Of a stretch of 64,000 bases of DNA, positions 7,915-15,997 are shown in pieces (within the stretch, counting starts at the first letter, position 1; every line of letters begins with the position of its first letter). The DNA lies in contig NZ_JAMBOQ010000003.1 of NCBI RefSeq assembly GCF_023715685.1, positions 558,001 to 622,000 of the forward strand, written 5' to 3'. The notes under the pieces are model-generated. The model saw nothing but the letters and a program-made list of their open reading frames with translations, was not told where the DNA came from and ran no database searches. A program made the position numbers and the translations under genes. The DNA comes from Priestia aryabhattai. Lineage in GTDB: Bacteria > Bacillota > Bacilli > Bacillales > Bacillaceae_H.

Positions 7915-10035
7915 ATGTTAGAAAGTAATCGCACTTATAAGCAAACCATACAAGTAGCTGATTCAGCTTATTATAATAATCGTGAATTGAGCTGGCTGGC
8001 CTTTAACAAGCGGGTGTTGGAAGAAGCTGTAGATACGAAAAACCCTTTGCTTGAGCGGTTTAAATTTCTAGGGATTTTCAGTTCGAATCTGGATGAGTTT
8101 TTTATGATTCGGGTAGCCGGATTAAAAGATCAAGTGAAAGCTGGATTTAGCAAACCGGAAAACAAAGCAGGCTTAACTCCTAAACAGCAGCTATTCTCTA
8201 TCTCCAAACAAAACCACGATTTAGTAAAGCAACAGTATGATACGTATATTCACACACTTCTTCCCGAATTACAGAAATACGGTGTGGAAATCATTACGAT
8301 TGAAAAGCTGGAGAAATCAAACCTAGAAAAGCTTGAACAGTATTTTGACGAGCAAATCTTTCCCGTATTAACTCCTATAGCTATTGATGCCTACCGGCCG
8401 TTTCCTATGTTGCTGAATAAAAGCTTGAACTTAGCAGTCGTCCTTTCAGAAAATTTAAATGATAAGCAGCAAATTGCCGAGATAAAAGGAAGACTAGCTA
8501 TCGTCCAAGTACCTTCGATGCTAACGCGCTATATTGAAATAGCTACGTCAGATTCTACCCGTCTATTTGTATTGCTAGAAGATGTGATTGCCTATTTTAT
8601 TAAAAAGTTGTTTAAGGGATACCGCGTTTCTTCCGTTTCTCAATTTCGAATTACCCGCAACGCAGATATGACTATTCACGAAGAAGACGCTCAAGACTTA
8701 CTAAAAGAAATTGAAGAAGAGTTACAGAAGCGAAAATGGGGAGCGGCTGTTCGCCTTGAGATTAAGGGTCCATATGATCAGGATGTACTAGCGTATTTAA
8801 AGTCAGTACTTGAAATTGATGATGAAGATGTGTATGGGATCGAAGGACAGCTGGATTTAACCAGTTTATTTTCGTTTTATAGATTACTTAAATCTACGCA
8901 TGAAGAGTTGGCTGAAAAAGCCTTTATTCCTAAGCTTACAAGAGAGTTACACCCCGATCAAAATAGTTTCGACCAAATGATTCAAAGAGATATTTTGCTT
9001 CATCATCCTTATGAATCGTTTAAGCCGGTACTTGATTTTGTTAACTGTGCAGCAGACGATGAAAATGTGCTTGCTATTAAGCAAACGTTATACAGGGTAA
9101 GCGGAGATTCTCCCGTTATTAAAGCATTAAAACGCGCGGCTGCAAAAGGTAAACAAGTGACGGTACTAGTTGAACTAAAAGCGAGGTTTGATGAAGAGAA
9201 TAATGTGCAATGGGCTAAAGAGCTAGAGCGGGAAGGGTGTCACGTGATATATGGAATGACGCATTTAAAAACGCATGGTAAAATTACGCTCGTGGTGAGA
9301 AGAGAAGGAGAGCATATTAAACGATTTGTTCATCTTGGTACTGGGAATTACAACGATGCGACGGCAAAGATCTATACGGATATAAGTCTTTTTACTGTCA
9401 ACCGAAACATCGGGATAGATGCGGCCAATTTTTTTAATTACTTAAGTGGCTATACGCAAAAACCAGTATATCATCATTTATCAGTCGCACCATTTGATAT
9501 AAGAAATGATTTTCTGCATCTCATTGATAAGGAAATCCATTATCACAGACAGTATGGTAATGGAAGAATCATTGGGAAAATGAACTCGTTGACGGATAAA
9601 ATTTTAATTATGAAGCTATATGAAGCTTCTATAGCTGGTGTGACAATCGAACTCATTGTTAGAGGAGCGTGCTGCTTGCGCCCTCAAATTCAAGGCGTTA
9701 GCGAGAATATAAGGGTAAGAAGCATTGTCGGAAGATTTTTAGAACATAGCCGAATCTATTATTTTCATCATAATAAACAGGGAAAGTTTTTCTTTTCATC
9801 TGCAGATATGATGACAAGAAATATGGTGAAACGAGTAGAAATTTTATTTCCTATCTTGGATACACATTTGAAAAAAAAGGTGTGGAAGTGGCTTGAAGTT
9901 ATGCTTGCTGATAATGTAAAAGCACGAGAACAAGATCAAGAAGGAAATTATCATTACGTCATAAAAAAAGAACATGAGCCTTCTATTAATAGTCAAGAGA
10001 TCTTTTGCCAATATGCTCTTTGCGACAATCGATAA
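7915..10035 (+). CDS. ppk: Polyphosphate kinase 1
   Basis: A 706-residue enzyme that polymerises the ATP gamma-phosphate into polyphosphate. Visible are the N-terminal domain (NRELSWLAFNKRVLEEA, FSSNLDEFFMIRVAGLK), the KQTLYRVSGDSPVI segment, and the phospholipase-D-like catalytic region THLKTHGKITLVVRR with the expected autophosphorylated His454, followed by HLGTGNYND. Length is normal for PPK1. ATG 7915 is preferred over GTG 7906, which is part of the GGAAGGTGAG ribosome-binding site. It follows ppx, and its stop codon is embedded in an unusual 54-base palindrome. Confidence 0.95.
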   Translation: MLESNRTYKQTIQVADSAYYNNRELSWLAFNKRVLEEAVDTKNPLLERFKFLGIFSSNLDEFFMIRVAGLKDQVKAGFSKPENKAGLTPKQQLFSISKQNHDLVKQQYDTYIHTLLPELQKYGVEIITIEKLEKSNLEKLEQYFDEQIFPVLTPIAIDAYRPFPMLLNKSLNLAVVLSENLNDKQQIAEIKGRLAIVQVPSMLTRYIEIATSDSTRLFVLLEDVIAYFIKKLFKGYRVSSVSQFRITRNADMTIHEEDAQDLLKEIEEELQKRKWGAAVRLEIKGPYDQDVLAYLKSVLEIDDEDVYGIEGQLDLTSLFSFYRLLKSTHEELAEKAFIPKLTRELHPDQNSFDQMIQRDILLHHPYESFKPVLDFVNCAADDENVLAIKQTLYRVSGDSPVIKALKRAAAKGKQVTVLVELKARFDEENNVQWAKELEREGCHVIYGMTHLKTHGKITLVVRREGEHIKRFVHLGTGNYNDATAKIYTDISLFTVNRNIGIDAANFFNYLSGYTQKPVYHHLSVAPFDIRNDFLHLIDKEIHYHRQYGNGRIIGKMNSLTDKILIMKLYEASIAGVTIELIVRGACCLRPQIQGVSENIRVRSIVGRFLEHSRIYYFHHNKQGKFFFSSADMMTRNMVKRVEILFPILDTHLKKKVWKWLEVMLADNVKAREQDQEGNYHYVIKKEHEPSINSQEIFCQYALCDNR

Positions 10036-10084
10036 TAACATGACTAAAAAGCCGAGTACTCGGCTTTTTAGTCATGTTATTATC
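10031..10084. terminator. 54-base perfect palindrome, bidirectional terminator
   Basis: Bases 10031-10057 are exactly the reverse complement of 10058-10084, with no spacer. The ppk TAA (10033-10035) and the TAA of the opposite gene (10080-10082) sit at mirror positions in the arms. Internal AAAAA/TTTTT blocks flank a GCCGAG/CTCGGC core, as in intrinsic terminators. Confidence 0.85.
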
Positions 10085-10373
10085 TAGGAATGGGACCAAC
10101 AGGACCGTATCCAGGTCCGTAGTATGTGTTATAAACAGGAGCACCGCCTCCATAGCCTCCTCCAGGGTAGCCTCCTCCAGGAAATCCACCGCCGTAAAAC
10201 GGAACTTGATAAGGATAAGGTGGTGGACAGCACCCAGGCCTGCCTCCAAAACCGCCAACAGCTAGTCCGCCAAGCAGCCCACCAGCTAAGCCAGCAACAA
10301 AAGGAAATCCAAAAAAGCGCTCGTCACCATTTGGAATATTACGATATCCTGCATAGGGATATTGATAGTACAT
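10080..10373 (-). CDS. Gly/Tyr/Pro-rich coat-like protein
   Basis: A 97-residue low-complexity protein. The N-terminus is Tyr-rich (MYYQYPYAGYRN), the middle has a GLAGGLLGGLAVGGFGG stretch and a CC-PPP patch, and the C-terminal half is GGG/YPGGGY-type repeat ending in Tyr/Pro. A very strong AAGGAGG precedes the ATG on the minus strand. Composition resembles small spore coat or crust proteins of Bacillus, but no family is recognised, so function is inference. It lies between ppk (convergent) and ykuE (same strand). Confidence 0.75.
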   Translation of the reverse strand: MYYQYPYAGYRNIPNGDERFFGFPFVAGLAGGLLGGLAVGGFGGRPGCCPPPYPYQVPFYGGGFPGGGYPGGGYGGGAPVYNTYYGPGYGPVGPIPR

Positions 10374-10491
10374 AATTTAACCTCCTTGTCAGTTGTCTTT
10401 GTAGTGTATGGTTGAACGGAAGCTTTTGAGCCTGGTTTATTTCTTTAAGACTAGAATTAGGCGGTCATGATCAGCTAAAAAAAGACAAAAA

Positions 10492-10526
10492 AACATAAAA
10501 ACGCCCTATAAGGGCGTTTTTATGTT
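10492..10526. terminator. Terminator of ykuE
   Basis: A 16 bp perfect stem with a 3-base loop overlaps the ykuE stop codon; A/T-runs flank the GCCCT/AGGGC core on both sides. Confidence 0.85.
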
Positions 10527-11386
10527 GATTGCAAGGTGAAAAGCGTAATTTCAGGCGTAGCTAAAAAACGAAAAGGAATGCGAGTGGTTCCTAAGCCTCT
10601 ATTCACATAAAGCTTCATTTTAGAATCTCCAACTTCGTACATTCCTTCAGGGTAAACCGTCCCAAAGGGCGGTGTAATCAAAGGACCGTAAAAAGGAATT
10701 TGAATTTGTCCTCCATGACTATGGCCGGAGAGCTGAAGGTCAACTGGAAAAGGAGCTGCTTTGACAGCAACGTCAGGTTCATGAATCATAGCAATAGAAA
10801 AGATATCCGGCTGTAATTGCCCTAGCGTTCCTTCATATTGTGGATTCCCAAGCATAATATCATCGAGTCCGCAAATATGAATGTAGCTTTTATCAGGCAT
10901 GGACACCGTGTCAACTTCATTTACTAGAAGTCTAAATCCTGCGTCTTCAATGGCTTGTTTATAGATATTTGTTCCATACCCCCCATGATCATGATTTCCA
11001 TATATTGCGTATTTTCCAAGAGGAGCCTGAAGCCTCTGTAAAACCGAGGGGATTCTTTCTGGATGTGGGTATTCATTAGGTACATCCATTAAATCGCCGG
11101 TAAATAATATGATATTAGGCTTCAAGTTATTTATGGTCACCATAAGCTGTTCTAGTTGTAATAAATCGTAAGAGAGTCCAAGGTGAATATCACTAAATTG
11201 TAAAATTTTTATTCCGTTAAAGGTTTTCGGAATATTTTTAGAAGTAATTGTATGACGAACAATTTGCAGGCGTCTAGGCTCAATGTATTTGGCATATGTA
11301 TACCCAAAAGACGTGGTGAGCAAAGACCCTAACGAAATAGACGCTAGTCCTTTCAAAAAAGATCGTCTTGTATACATCTTTTTCAT
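10520..11386 (-). CDS. ykuE: Tat-exported metallophosphoesterase YkuE
   Basis: A 288-residue calcineurin-like phosphoesterase. The N-terminus carries a twin-arginine signal TRRSFLKGLA followed by a hydrophobic stretch, so it is exported folded by Tat; B. subtilis YkuE is a known Tat substrate bound to the wall. All metal-binding motifs are present in order: FSDIHLG (DxH), FTGDLMD (GDxxD), YGNHDHGG (GNHD) and LSGHSHGGQ (GHxH). The physiological substrate is not known. It is transcribed divergently from fadH. Confidence 0.93.
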   Translation of the reverse strand: MKKMYTRRSFLKGLASISLGSLLTTSFGYTYAKYIEPRRLQIVRHTITSKNIPKTFNGIKILQFSDIHLGLSYDLLQLEQLMVTINNLKPNIILFTGDLMDVPNEYPHPERIPSVLQRLQAPLGKYAIYGNHDHGGYGTNIYKQAIEDAGFRLLVNEVDTVSMPDKSYIHICGLDDIMLGNPQYEGTLGQLQPDIFSIAMIHEPDVAVKAAPFPVDLQLSGHSHGGQIQIPFYGPLITPPFGTVYPEGMYEVGDSKMKLYVNRGLGTTRIPFRFLATPEITLFTLQST

Positions 11387-11557
11387 GCAAAATCAACCTA
11401 TTCCTTATAGTTTTCAAGTTTTCATTATAGCATTGTTTTTTTTATCATCACAACGAGAAGTCTGCTTTTAAGTTAAATAGATAAAAGTTTCACTTTATTC
11501 AGAAAAAATAGTAAAATGATAGTTGTAAAACACTTATGTTTTAGGGAGGAAGATAAA

Positions 11558-12322
11558 TTGAAGAACAAGGTCGTAATTGTTACTGGCGGTTCAAGTGGGA
11601 TGGGAAAACATATGGCGAAGCGATTTGCAGAACAAGGTGCTCATGTGGTAATCACAGGTAGATCAGCCGATCGATTACAAGAGACAGAAAATGAAATTAA
11701 AACGTTTGATGGACAGGTACTTTCAGTGGTGATGGATGTACGCAATCCAGAAGATGTTGAACGAATGGTTCAAGAAACAGACAAGGCATTTGGACAAATT
11801 GATTTTTTAGTTAATAATGCTGCAGGCAATTTTATATGTGCAGCTGAAGACTTATCCATTAACGGATGGAACAGCGTGATTAATATCGTATTAAATGGTA
11901 CATTTTATTGCAGTTCTGCAGTAGGGAAATATTGGATCGAGAAAGGTACAAAAGGGGCCATTACAAACATTGTGGCTACATATGCGTGGAACGCAGGAGC
12001 AGGTGTTATTCATTCAGCTTGTGCTAAGTCAGGAGTTTTAACCATGACGCGCACGCTCGCAGTGGAGTGGGGAAAGAAATATGGTATACGGGTAAATGCG
12101 ATTGCGCCGGGGCCGATCGAGCGAACAGGAGGAGCCGATAAGTTATTTGAGTCAGAAAAAATGAAAGCGCGTACATTAAATTCTGTACCTTTAGGACGCC
12201 TTGGAACTCCTGAAGAAATAGCAGGATTAGCTAGTTTCTTATTTTCCGATGAAGCGTCTTATATCAATGGGGAATGCATCACAATGGACGGGGGACAGTG
12301 GCTAAATCAGCATCCTTTTTAA
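11558..12322 (+). CDS. fadH: 2,4-dienoyl-CoA reductase (SDR)
   Basis: A 254-residue SDR enzyme matching B. subtilis YkuF/FadH. The Rossmann signature TGGSSGMGKHMA, NNAAGNF, and the late SYINGECITMDGG are visible, with NAIAPGPIERTGG around the substrate loop. It reduces 2,4-dienoyl-CoA with NADPH during oxidation of unsaturated fatty acids. The usual YxxxK tyrosine region reads HSACAKSG, the same Ser/Ala type as B. subtilis YkuF and mitochondrial dienoyl-CoA reductases. The start is TTG 11558, 8 bases after GGGAGG; an upstream in-frame ATG at 11516 has no such site. Confidence 0.93.
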   Translation: MKNKVVIVTGGSSGMGKHMAKRFAEQGAHVVITGRSADRLQETENEIKTFDGQVLSVVMDVRNPEDVERMVQETDKAFGQIDFLVNNAAGNFICAAEDLSINGWNSVINIVLNGTFYCSSAVGKYWIEKGTKGAITNIVATYAWNAGAGVIHSACAKSGVLTMTRTLAVEWGKKYGIRVNAIAPGPIERTGGADKLFESEKMKARTLNSVPLGRLGTPEEIAGLASFLFSDEASYINGECITMDGGQWLNQHPF

Positions 12323-12427
12323 GCTTGGCGACGCACTAAAAAGTACAAAGCAAACCGAGAAGGACTAGCAAAATTATGCTATTCGTATTATACTAACGTA
12401 AAGTGAACAAGGAGAGGGGAGAGTTGA

Positions 12428-13639
12428 GTGGACCCGTTAGATGTATTAACAAACATAGAGAAAACTCTTCCGTATTATCAAGCAATTTTTAGTGCAGATG
12501 GACATAGAGTAATTGGCTATGAAGTGTTGGCGAGGTTTCAAGATGAAGGGGAAATTGAAAGTCTTGGCCCATTCTTTCATGATGATGCGATTCCGGATGA
12601 ATATCGCATAGAAGTTGATTATGCTGTTTTAACACAAGCGCTCGAGCATATGTTAACCCAGGAAGAACAATTTTTAATTTTTATTAATCAGAATCCTAAT
12701 TTATTAATGAACGATCACGGAGAATCCTTGCTAGAATTATTGCAACTTTTTGAAAATAAAGGATTATCGCTTGACCGAATTGTTCTCGAAATTACAGAAC
12801 ACAATTTTAGTGGAGATTTGGAATCCCTTCAACACTTACTAAAGTATTATCAAACATATGGTATTAAGATTGCAATTGATAATATAGGAAAAGAAAGTAG
12901 TAATCTAGACAGGATTGGGTTGCTTTCACCAGATATCTTAAAAGTAGATTTACATATTCTGAGACAAACGGACATGGCGCAGTCGTATCAAGACGTATTG
13001 TATTCTTTATCTCTGTTAGCAAGAAAAATGGGTGCTACGCTTCTATACGAAGATATAGAAGCCTCCTATCAGCTGCAATATGCATGGAGAAACGGAGGCA
13101 GGTATTTTCAAGGTTATTATTTACATAAGCCGGCTGCTGAACTTGTCGATCCGAACATCTTAAAGGATAAACTAAAGGAACGTTTTGAAATGTATATCGC
13201 TCATGAAAAGAAAAAGCTGCTTGCTGTTTACCAGCTGACAGAACGCTTTCAAGATAAAATGCAGCAGGTAATGACAAAGTGCAGAAAGCTAGAAACGTAT
13301 GACGATATGCTGCCTGTTATTGCAGAAGAACTATCCAACGTGTGTTTTCGCCTTTACATTTGCGATGAAAATGGATTTCAAAAGTCATCTAACTATGTAA
13401 AGAAAAACGAAGATTGGATGCTTGAGCCTGAGTATGTAAAGAAAAATTGGAGCTGGCGCCCATATTTTCTTGAGAATATTATTCGAATGAGCTATGAAAA
13501 AAAAGGAATATTATCAGATTTGTATAATGATATTGAAACAGGTGAGAATATCCGAACTTTTTCGTATCCGATTGATAATATGCACTATATATTCCTTGAT
13601 ATTTCATATTCTTTTTTATACGAAAGAGACGTTTTGTAG
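12428..13639 (+). CDS. ykuI: EAL-domain c-di-GMP-binding protein YkuI
   Basis: A 403-residue protein. Residues ~10-260 form an EAL domain and ~270-400 a PAS-like YkuI C-terminal domain. The signature EAL is EVL here (GYEVLARF), VLEITEHN is kept, but the usual DDFGTGYSSL loop reads DNIGKESSNL, losing the second Asp. B. subtilis YkuI is reported to bind c-di-GMP without clear phosphodiesterase activity, so a receptor role is likely. The start is GTG 12428 behind AAGGAGAGG. A terminator follows. Confidence 0.9.
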   Translation: MDPLDVLTNIEKTLPYYQAIFSADGHRVIGYEVLARFQDEGEIESLGPFFHDDAIPDEYRIEVDYAVLTQALEHMLTQEEQFLIFINQNPNLLMNDHGESLLELLQLFENKGLSLDRIVLEITEHNFSGDLESLQHLLKYYQTYGIKIAIDNIGKESSNLDRIGLLSPDILKVDLHILRQTDMAQSYQDVLYSLSLLARKMGATLLYEDIEASYQLQYAWRNGGRYFQGYYLHKPAAELVDPNILKDKLKERFEMYIAHEKKKLLAVYQLTERFQDKMQQVMTKCRKLETYDDMLPVIAEELSNVCFRLYICDENGFQKSSNYVKKNEDWMLEPEYVKKNWSWRPYFLENIIRMSYEKKGILSDLYNDIETGENIRTFSYPIDNMHYIFLDISYSFLYERDVL

Positions 13640-13660
13640 AGAATAAATAAGTTGAAGTTA

Positions 13661-13694
13661 AACCGGCAACCAGCAAAGTGGTTGCCGGTTTTTT
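13661..13694 (+). terminator. Terminator of ykuI
   Basis: An 11 bp stem AACCGGCAACC/GGTTGCCGGTT with an 8-base loop and a T-run shortly after the ykuI stop. Confidence 0.85.
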
Positions 13695-13795
13695 ATTTTT
13701 TTTAGAGGAGAAACGACAGTCTGTTATGAGAGATATGCATAGGGAGGGAGAATTTCGGAATTCTAATAAAAAAGAAGTTAAGGAGCTGATTTAAT

Positions 13796-14266
13796 TTGAA
13801 GAAAGTATGCTTACTTGTCTTTTTGCTGATTGTCTCGTACTCAGGAAAATCTGTTCATGCAGAAGTATCAGGAGAGATCAGGCATGAAATCTTTACAAAT
13901 TTGCAGGGCGCTTATCAGGCTCAGCTAAGAGTTGCGTCTTCCCCTAATAATCAAGATGCTGCTCGTGAGCTGAAGTTGTTTTTGGATGATGAGTATGCAT
14001 CGGTGTTTTTTAATGAGGCTCTGCTACAAAAAGCTCAAGGGTATGTCGGAGAGGGACCTGAATATTTAATACACTATATTCCTTTCTTTTCTTTCGATGA
14101 ACAGACGAAGGTAGCTCTTCATTCCGACCAAAATAAAGCTTATGTCTATCAATTTTTTCCGGCTGTACATAATGAACGGGTAGAATACCAAGATCATTAT
14201 GAAATGATCACTTTAGTAAAAAAACAGGGTAGATGGAAAGGGCAAAAGTTTATATATAGTAAATAA
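13796..14266 (+). CDS. Secreted protein, possibly DUF3993
   Basis: A 156-residue protein with a classical signal peptide: MKK, a hydrophobic core (VCLLVFLLIVSYSG) and a likely cleavage after SVHA. The mature part starts with a helical segment (EIRHEIFTNLQGAYQAQLR) and continues with mixed strands (YLIHYIPFFSF, KAYVYQFFPAV), resembling the DUF3993 proteins of Bacillus. The family assignment is from memory and function is unknown. TTG 13796 follows AGGAG. It stands alone between ykuI and a convergent glutaredoxin gene. Confidence 0.75.
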   Translation: MKKVCLLVFLLIVSYSGKSVHAEVSGEIRHEIFTNLQGAYQAQLRVASSPNNQDAARELKLFLDDEYASVFFNEALLQKAQGYVGEGPEYLIHYIPFFSFDEQTKVALHSDQNKAYVYQFFPAVHNERVEYQDHYEMITLVKKQGRWKGQKFIYSK

Positions 14267-14304
14267 CACTCAAAATAGCCGGGGAAAGCTTATTTTGAGT
14301 GTTT
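14265..14304. terminator. Bidirectional terminator, secreted protein / glutaredoxin
   Basis: A 13 bp stem (14265-14277 / 14291-14303) of AACACTCAAAATA type starts within the stop codon of the upstream gene and serves two convergent genes. Confidence 0.75.
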
Positions 14305-14307
14305 CTG

Positions 14308-14544
14308 TTACCTGATGTTAAGAAGCTTCTCAAGCGCTTGAAGGTCGAATCCTCTGATGATTTCCTGGTCAATACGAATGGTCGGAGTGGAATAAGACTC
14401 TAACTCAGTAGTCATTCGTTTTCGAGCAGAAGTATCTTTAGATACGTCAAATTCTTTATAGGAAACGTGGTGATGCTGTAAAAACTGTTTAACAATTTCG
14501 CAAGGTGGGCAAGCTGGTTGTGTGTATAACTCTATAGATCTCAA
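14308..14544 (-). CDS. Glutaredoxin-like thiol-disulfide protein
   Basis: A 78-residue thioredoxin-fold protein of the glutaredoxin type. The redox motif CPPC is at residues 12-15, just after the first strand (IELYTQPA), and STPTIRIDQEII contains the conserved cis-Pro. Such proteins reduce disulfides or act in bacillithiol-dependent de-thiolation; the partner is unknown. I place the start at TTG (14544), 8 bases after GGGAGG; the GTG three codons earlier is inside that ribosome-binding site. Confidence 0.85.
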   Translation of the reverse strand: MRSIELYTQPACPPCEIVKQFLQHHHVSYKEFDVSKDTSARKRMTTELESYSTPTIRIDQEIIRGFDLQALEKLLNIR

Positions 14545-14823
14545 TGAAAGCACCTCCCTATATCAAAATGAATGATGTTAAAGTAGAATGAAGTTTGTAT
14601 GATACATAGTATATCGCTATGTTATTATAATAAAAAACGACATGTATCGCTATAATAAGGCATTTTCTTACGAAAAATCACGTAAAGTACTTGTGTTTTT
14701 TTAGTATGTGGCATATAGTGAAATGGTGTCTTTTAAGTATTAGTTTAGATAAAGCGTTTATTTGAATTGATATTGTAGAAAAGTCGAATGCGTAATGATG
14801 TAATAGGTGAAAGGAGAGATTAT

Positions 14824-15060
14824 ATGTCACAATTACAAGGTATTTTAACTCGTCTTGTGAATCTCCGTGAGCAAGCAAGTGGAAGTGAAGCGCCACAACG
14901 CTTCTTCGAAGTAGAGGGAAAAAGAATTTGCAGCGTGAAATATCATGCAAAAACTGAAACATACGAACTTGAAGTATATCAAGATGGTGAAAAGCCAGCC
15001 GTTTATCAATTTGATAACGTTGATATGATTGCAATTGAAATTTTTGAACTTATTCATTAA
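14824..15060 (+). CDS. ykuJ: YkuJ family protein (DUF1797)
   Basis: A 78-residue soluble protein equivalent to B. subtilis YkuJ (DUF1797): MSQLQGILTRL, then YFEV-type strand (RFFEVEGKRICSVKYH) and the C-terminal FDNVDMIAIEIFELIH. The fold in the family is a small alpha/beta domain; no activity is known. AAAGGAGAG is correctly spaced for ATG 14824, whereas in-frame codons further up are not. The B. subtilis neighbours ykuK and ykzF are missing between it and darB. Confidence 0.88.
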   Translation: MSQLQGILTRLVNLREQASGSEAPQRFFEVEGKRICSVKYHAKTETYELEVYQDGEKPAVYQFDNVDMIAIEIFELIH

Positions 15061-15080
15061 GGGATAAAGCAAAACGAATG

Positions 15081-15114
15081 CCGCAAAGGATTTTATACTT
15101 TGCGGTATTTTTTT
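15081..15114 (+). terminator. Terminator of ykuJ
   Basis: Stem CCGCAAAG/CTTTGCGG (15081-15088 / 15098-15105) followed by a T-run. Confidence 0.8.
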
Positions 15115-15265
15115 GTTACTGCGTATGGAGTTTTTGCGGTGGCTTCTGCCCTATTTTCACGAGAAATATCGACAAAGTGATAGCAGATTTTCTGAGAAAT
15201 GGAAGGAACGAGTCGAATGCTGTAAAAAAACTAAAATAAAAAATTCAGATAATTATGAACTTTCG

Positions 15266-15294
15266 TTGACACTTGTTTTAAAAAAATCTAGACT
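15266..15294 (+). promoter_or_regulatory. Promoter upstream of the darB leader
   Basis: A perfect TTGACA (15266-15271) is followed after 17 bases by TAGACT (4 of 6 to TATAAT). Initiation near 15301 would produce a ~140-base leader ahead of darB. Confidence 0.5.
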
Positions 15295-15317
15295 TAACAT
15301 ATAAGGGAGAACATCGA

Positions 15318-15383
15318 GTGCGTCTGCTGCTATTCCCTCTTAAAGGTTCGCATTTACGTAAGCAAGCTATTTTCATTTTGTAG
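15318..15383 (+). CDS. Candidate 21-codon leader peptide upstream of darB
   Basis: A short frame opens at GTG 15318, 8 bases after GGGAG (15305-15309), and runs 21 codons to TAG at 15381-15383. The peptide begins MRLLLFPLKGSHLRKQ; three consecutive Leu codons (CTG CTG CTA) come early. Its stop codon lies in the 3' arm of the leader terminator, so a translating or stalled ribosome would affect hairpin folding. This geometry is that of translation-coupled attenuators. It is too short to be supported by codon statistics, so expression is inference. Confidence 0.4.
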   Translation: MRLLLFPLKGSHLRKQAIFIL

Positions 15384-15396
15384 CTTGTTCTTTTTC
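15361..15396 (+). terminator. Leader terminator (possible attenuator) before darB
   Basis: Stem CAAGCTA/TAGCTTG (15363-15369 / 15381-15387), extendable to 9 pairs with one G-U, 11-base loop, then a T-rich tract. It lies between the promoter at 15266 and darB, not after a long gene. Confidence 0.6.
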
Positions 15397-15442
15397 TCTT
15401 TACACACGTGGAAGTTATGAGAAATGGAAGGAGAATGTATAA

Positions 15443-15898
15443 ATGATTGATATTGATCACAATCAGTTAAATCAAATTGAACTTCGAGATTTGCTTGTCA
15501 CTTCTGATAAAGTTGCTCATGTTCAAGTGGGAAATAATTTAGAACATGCTTTGCTTGTGTTAACAAAGACTGGCTATACGTCCATTCCCGTATTAAATCC
15601 AAGGTTTCAGCTGCAGGGGTTCGTGAGCATGACGCTTATTTTAGATTCGATTTTAGGATTAAAGCGCATTGAATTTGAACGATTAGAAACCATGAAAGTA
15701 GAAGAAGTTATGAATCAAAATGTTCCTCGTGTCTCCATGAAAAAATCCGTACTGAAAGTCATAAATGCCATGGTTAACCATCCTTTTTTGTGCGTAGAGA
15801 ATGAAGATGGCATTTTTGAAGGGATTTTAACACGAAGAAATTTGTTAAAGTCATTAAGAAGGCAGTCCATTATTCTCCCGAAGGAGTCATTTCAATAA
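15443..15898 (+). CDS. darB: CBS-domain c-di-AMP-binding protein DarB
   Basis: A 151-residue protein made of two CBS domains: residues ~15-75 (VAHVQVGNNLEHALLVLTKTGYTSIPVLN) and ~85-145 (MNQNVPRVSMKKSVLKVINAMVNHPFLCV ... FEGILTRRNLLK). It corresponds to B. subtilis YkuL/DarB and Listeria CbpB, which bind cyclic di-AMP; the apo form is known to contact the (p)ppGpp synthetase Rel and, in B. subtilis, pyruvate carboxylase, whose gene is also in this window. ATG 15443 follows AAGGAGAATG. Its leader carries a possible attenuator. Confidence 0.92.
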   Translation: MIDIDHNQLNQIELRDLLVTSDKVAHVQVGNNLEHALLVLTKTGYTSIPVLNPRFQLQGFVSMTLILDSILGLKRIEFERLETMKVEEVMNQNVPRVSMKKSVLKVINAMVNHPFLCVENEDGIFEGILTRRNLLKSLRRQSIILPKESFQ

Positions 15899-15997
15899 TT
15901 TTTTTAAGAAATCGTGTTTCAGCCTATCTTTCTCCGTTTTTTTCTTATATGATAAAGGTAAAATGAAAGTAAAAAGAGGCTTGAAAGGAATAACTGA

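Noticed and set aside
10074..10375. Two plus-strand frames over the Gly/Tyr-rich gene
   Set aside because: They are shadows of its GGN/CCN codon repeats; the minus-strand gene has the strong ribosome-binding site and composition of a protein.
15113..15304. 63-codon open frame after ykuJ
   Set aside because: It starts inside the ykuJ terminator, has no ribosome-binding site and overlaps the darB promoter.
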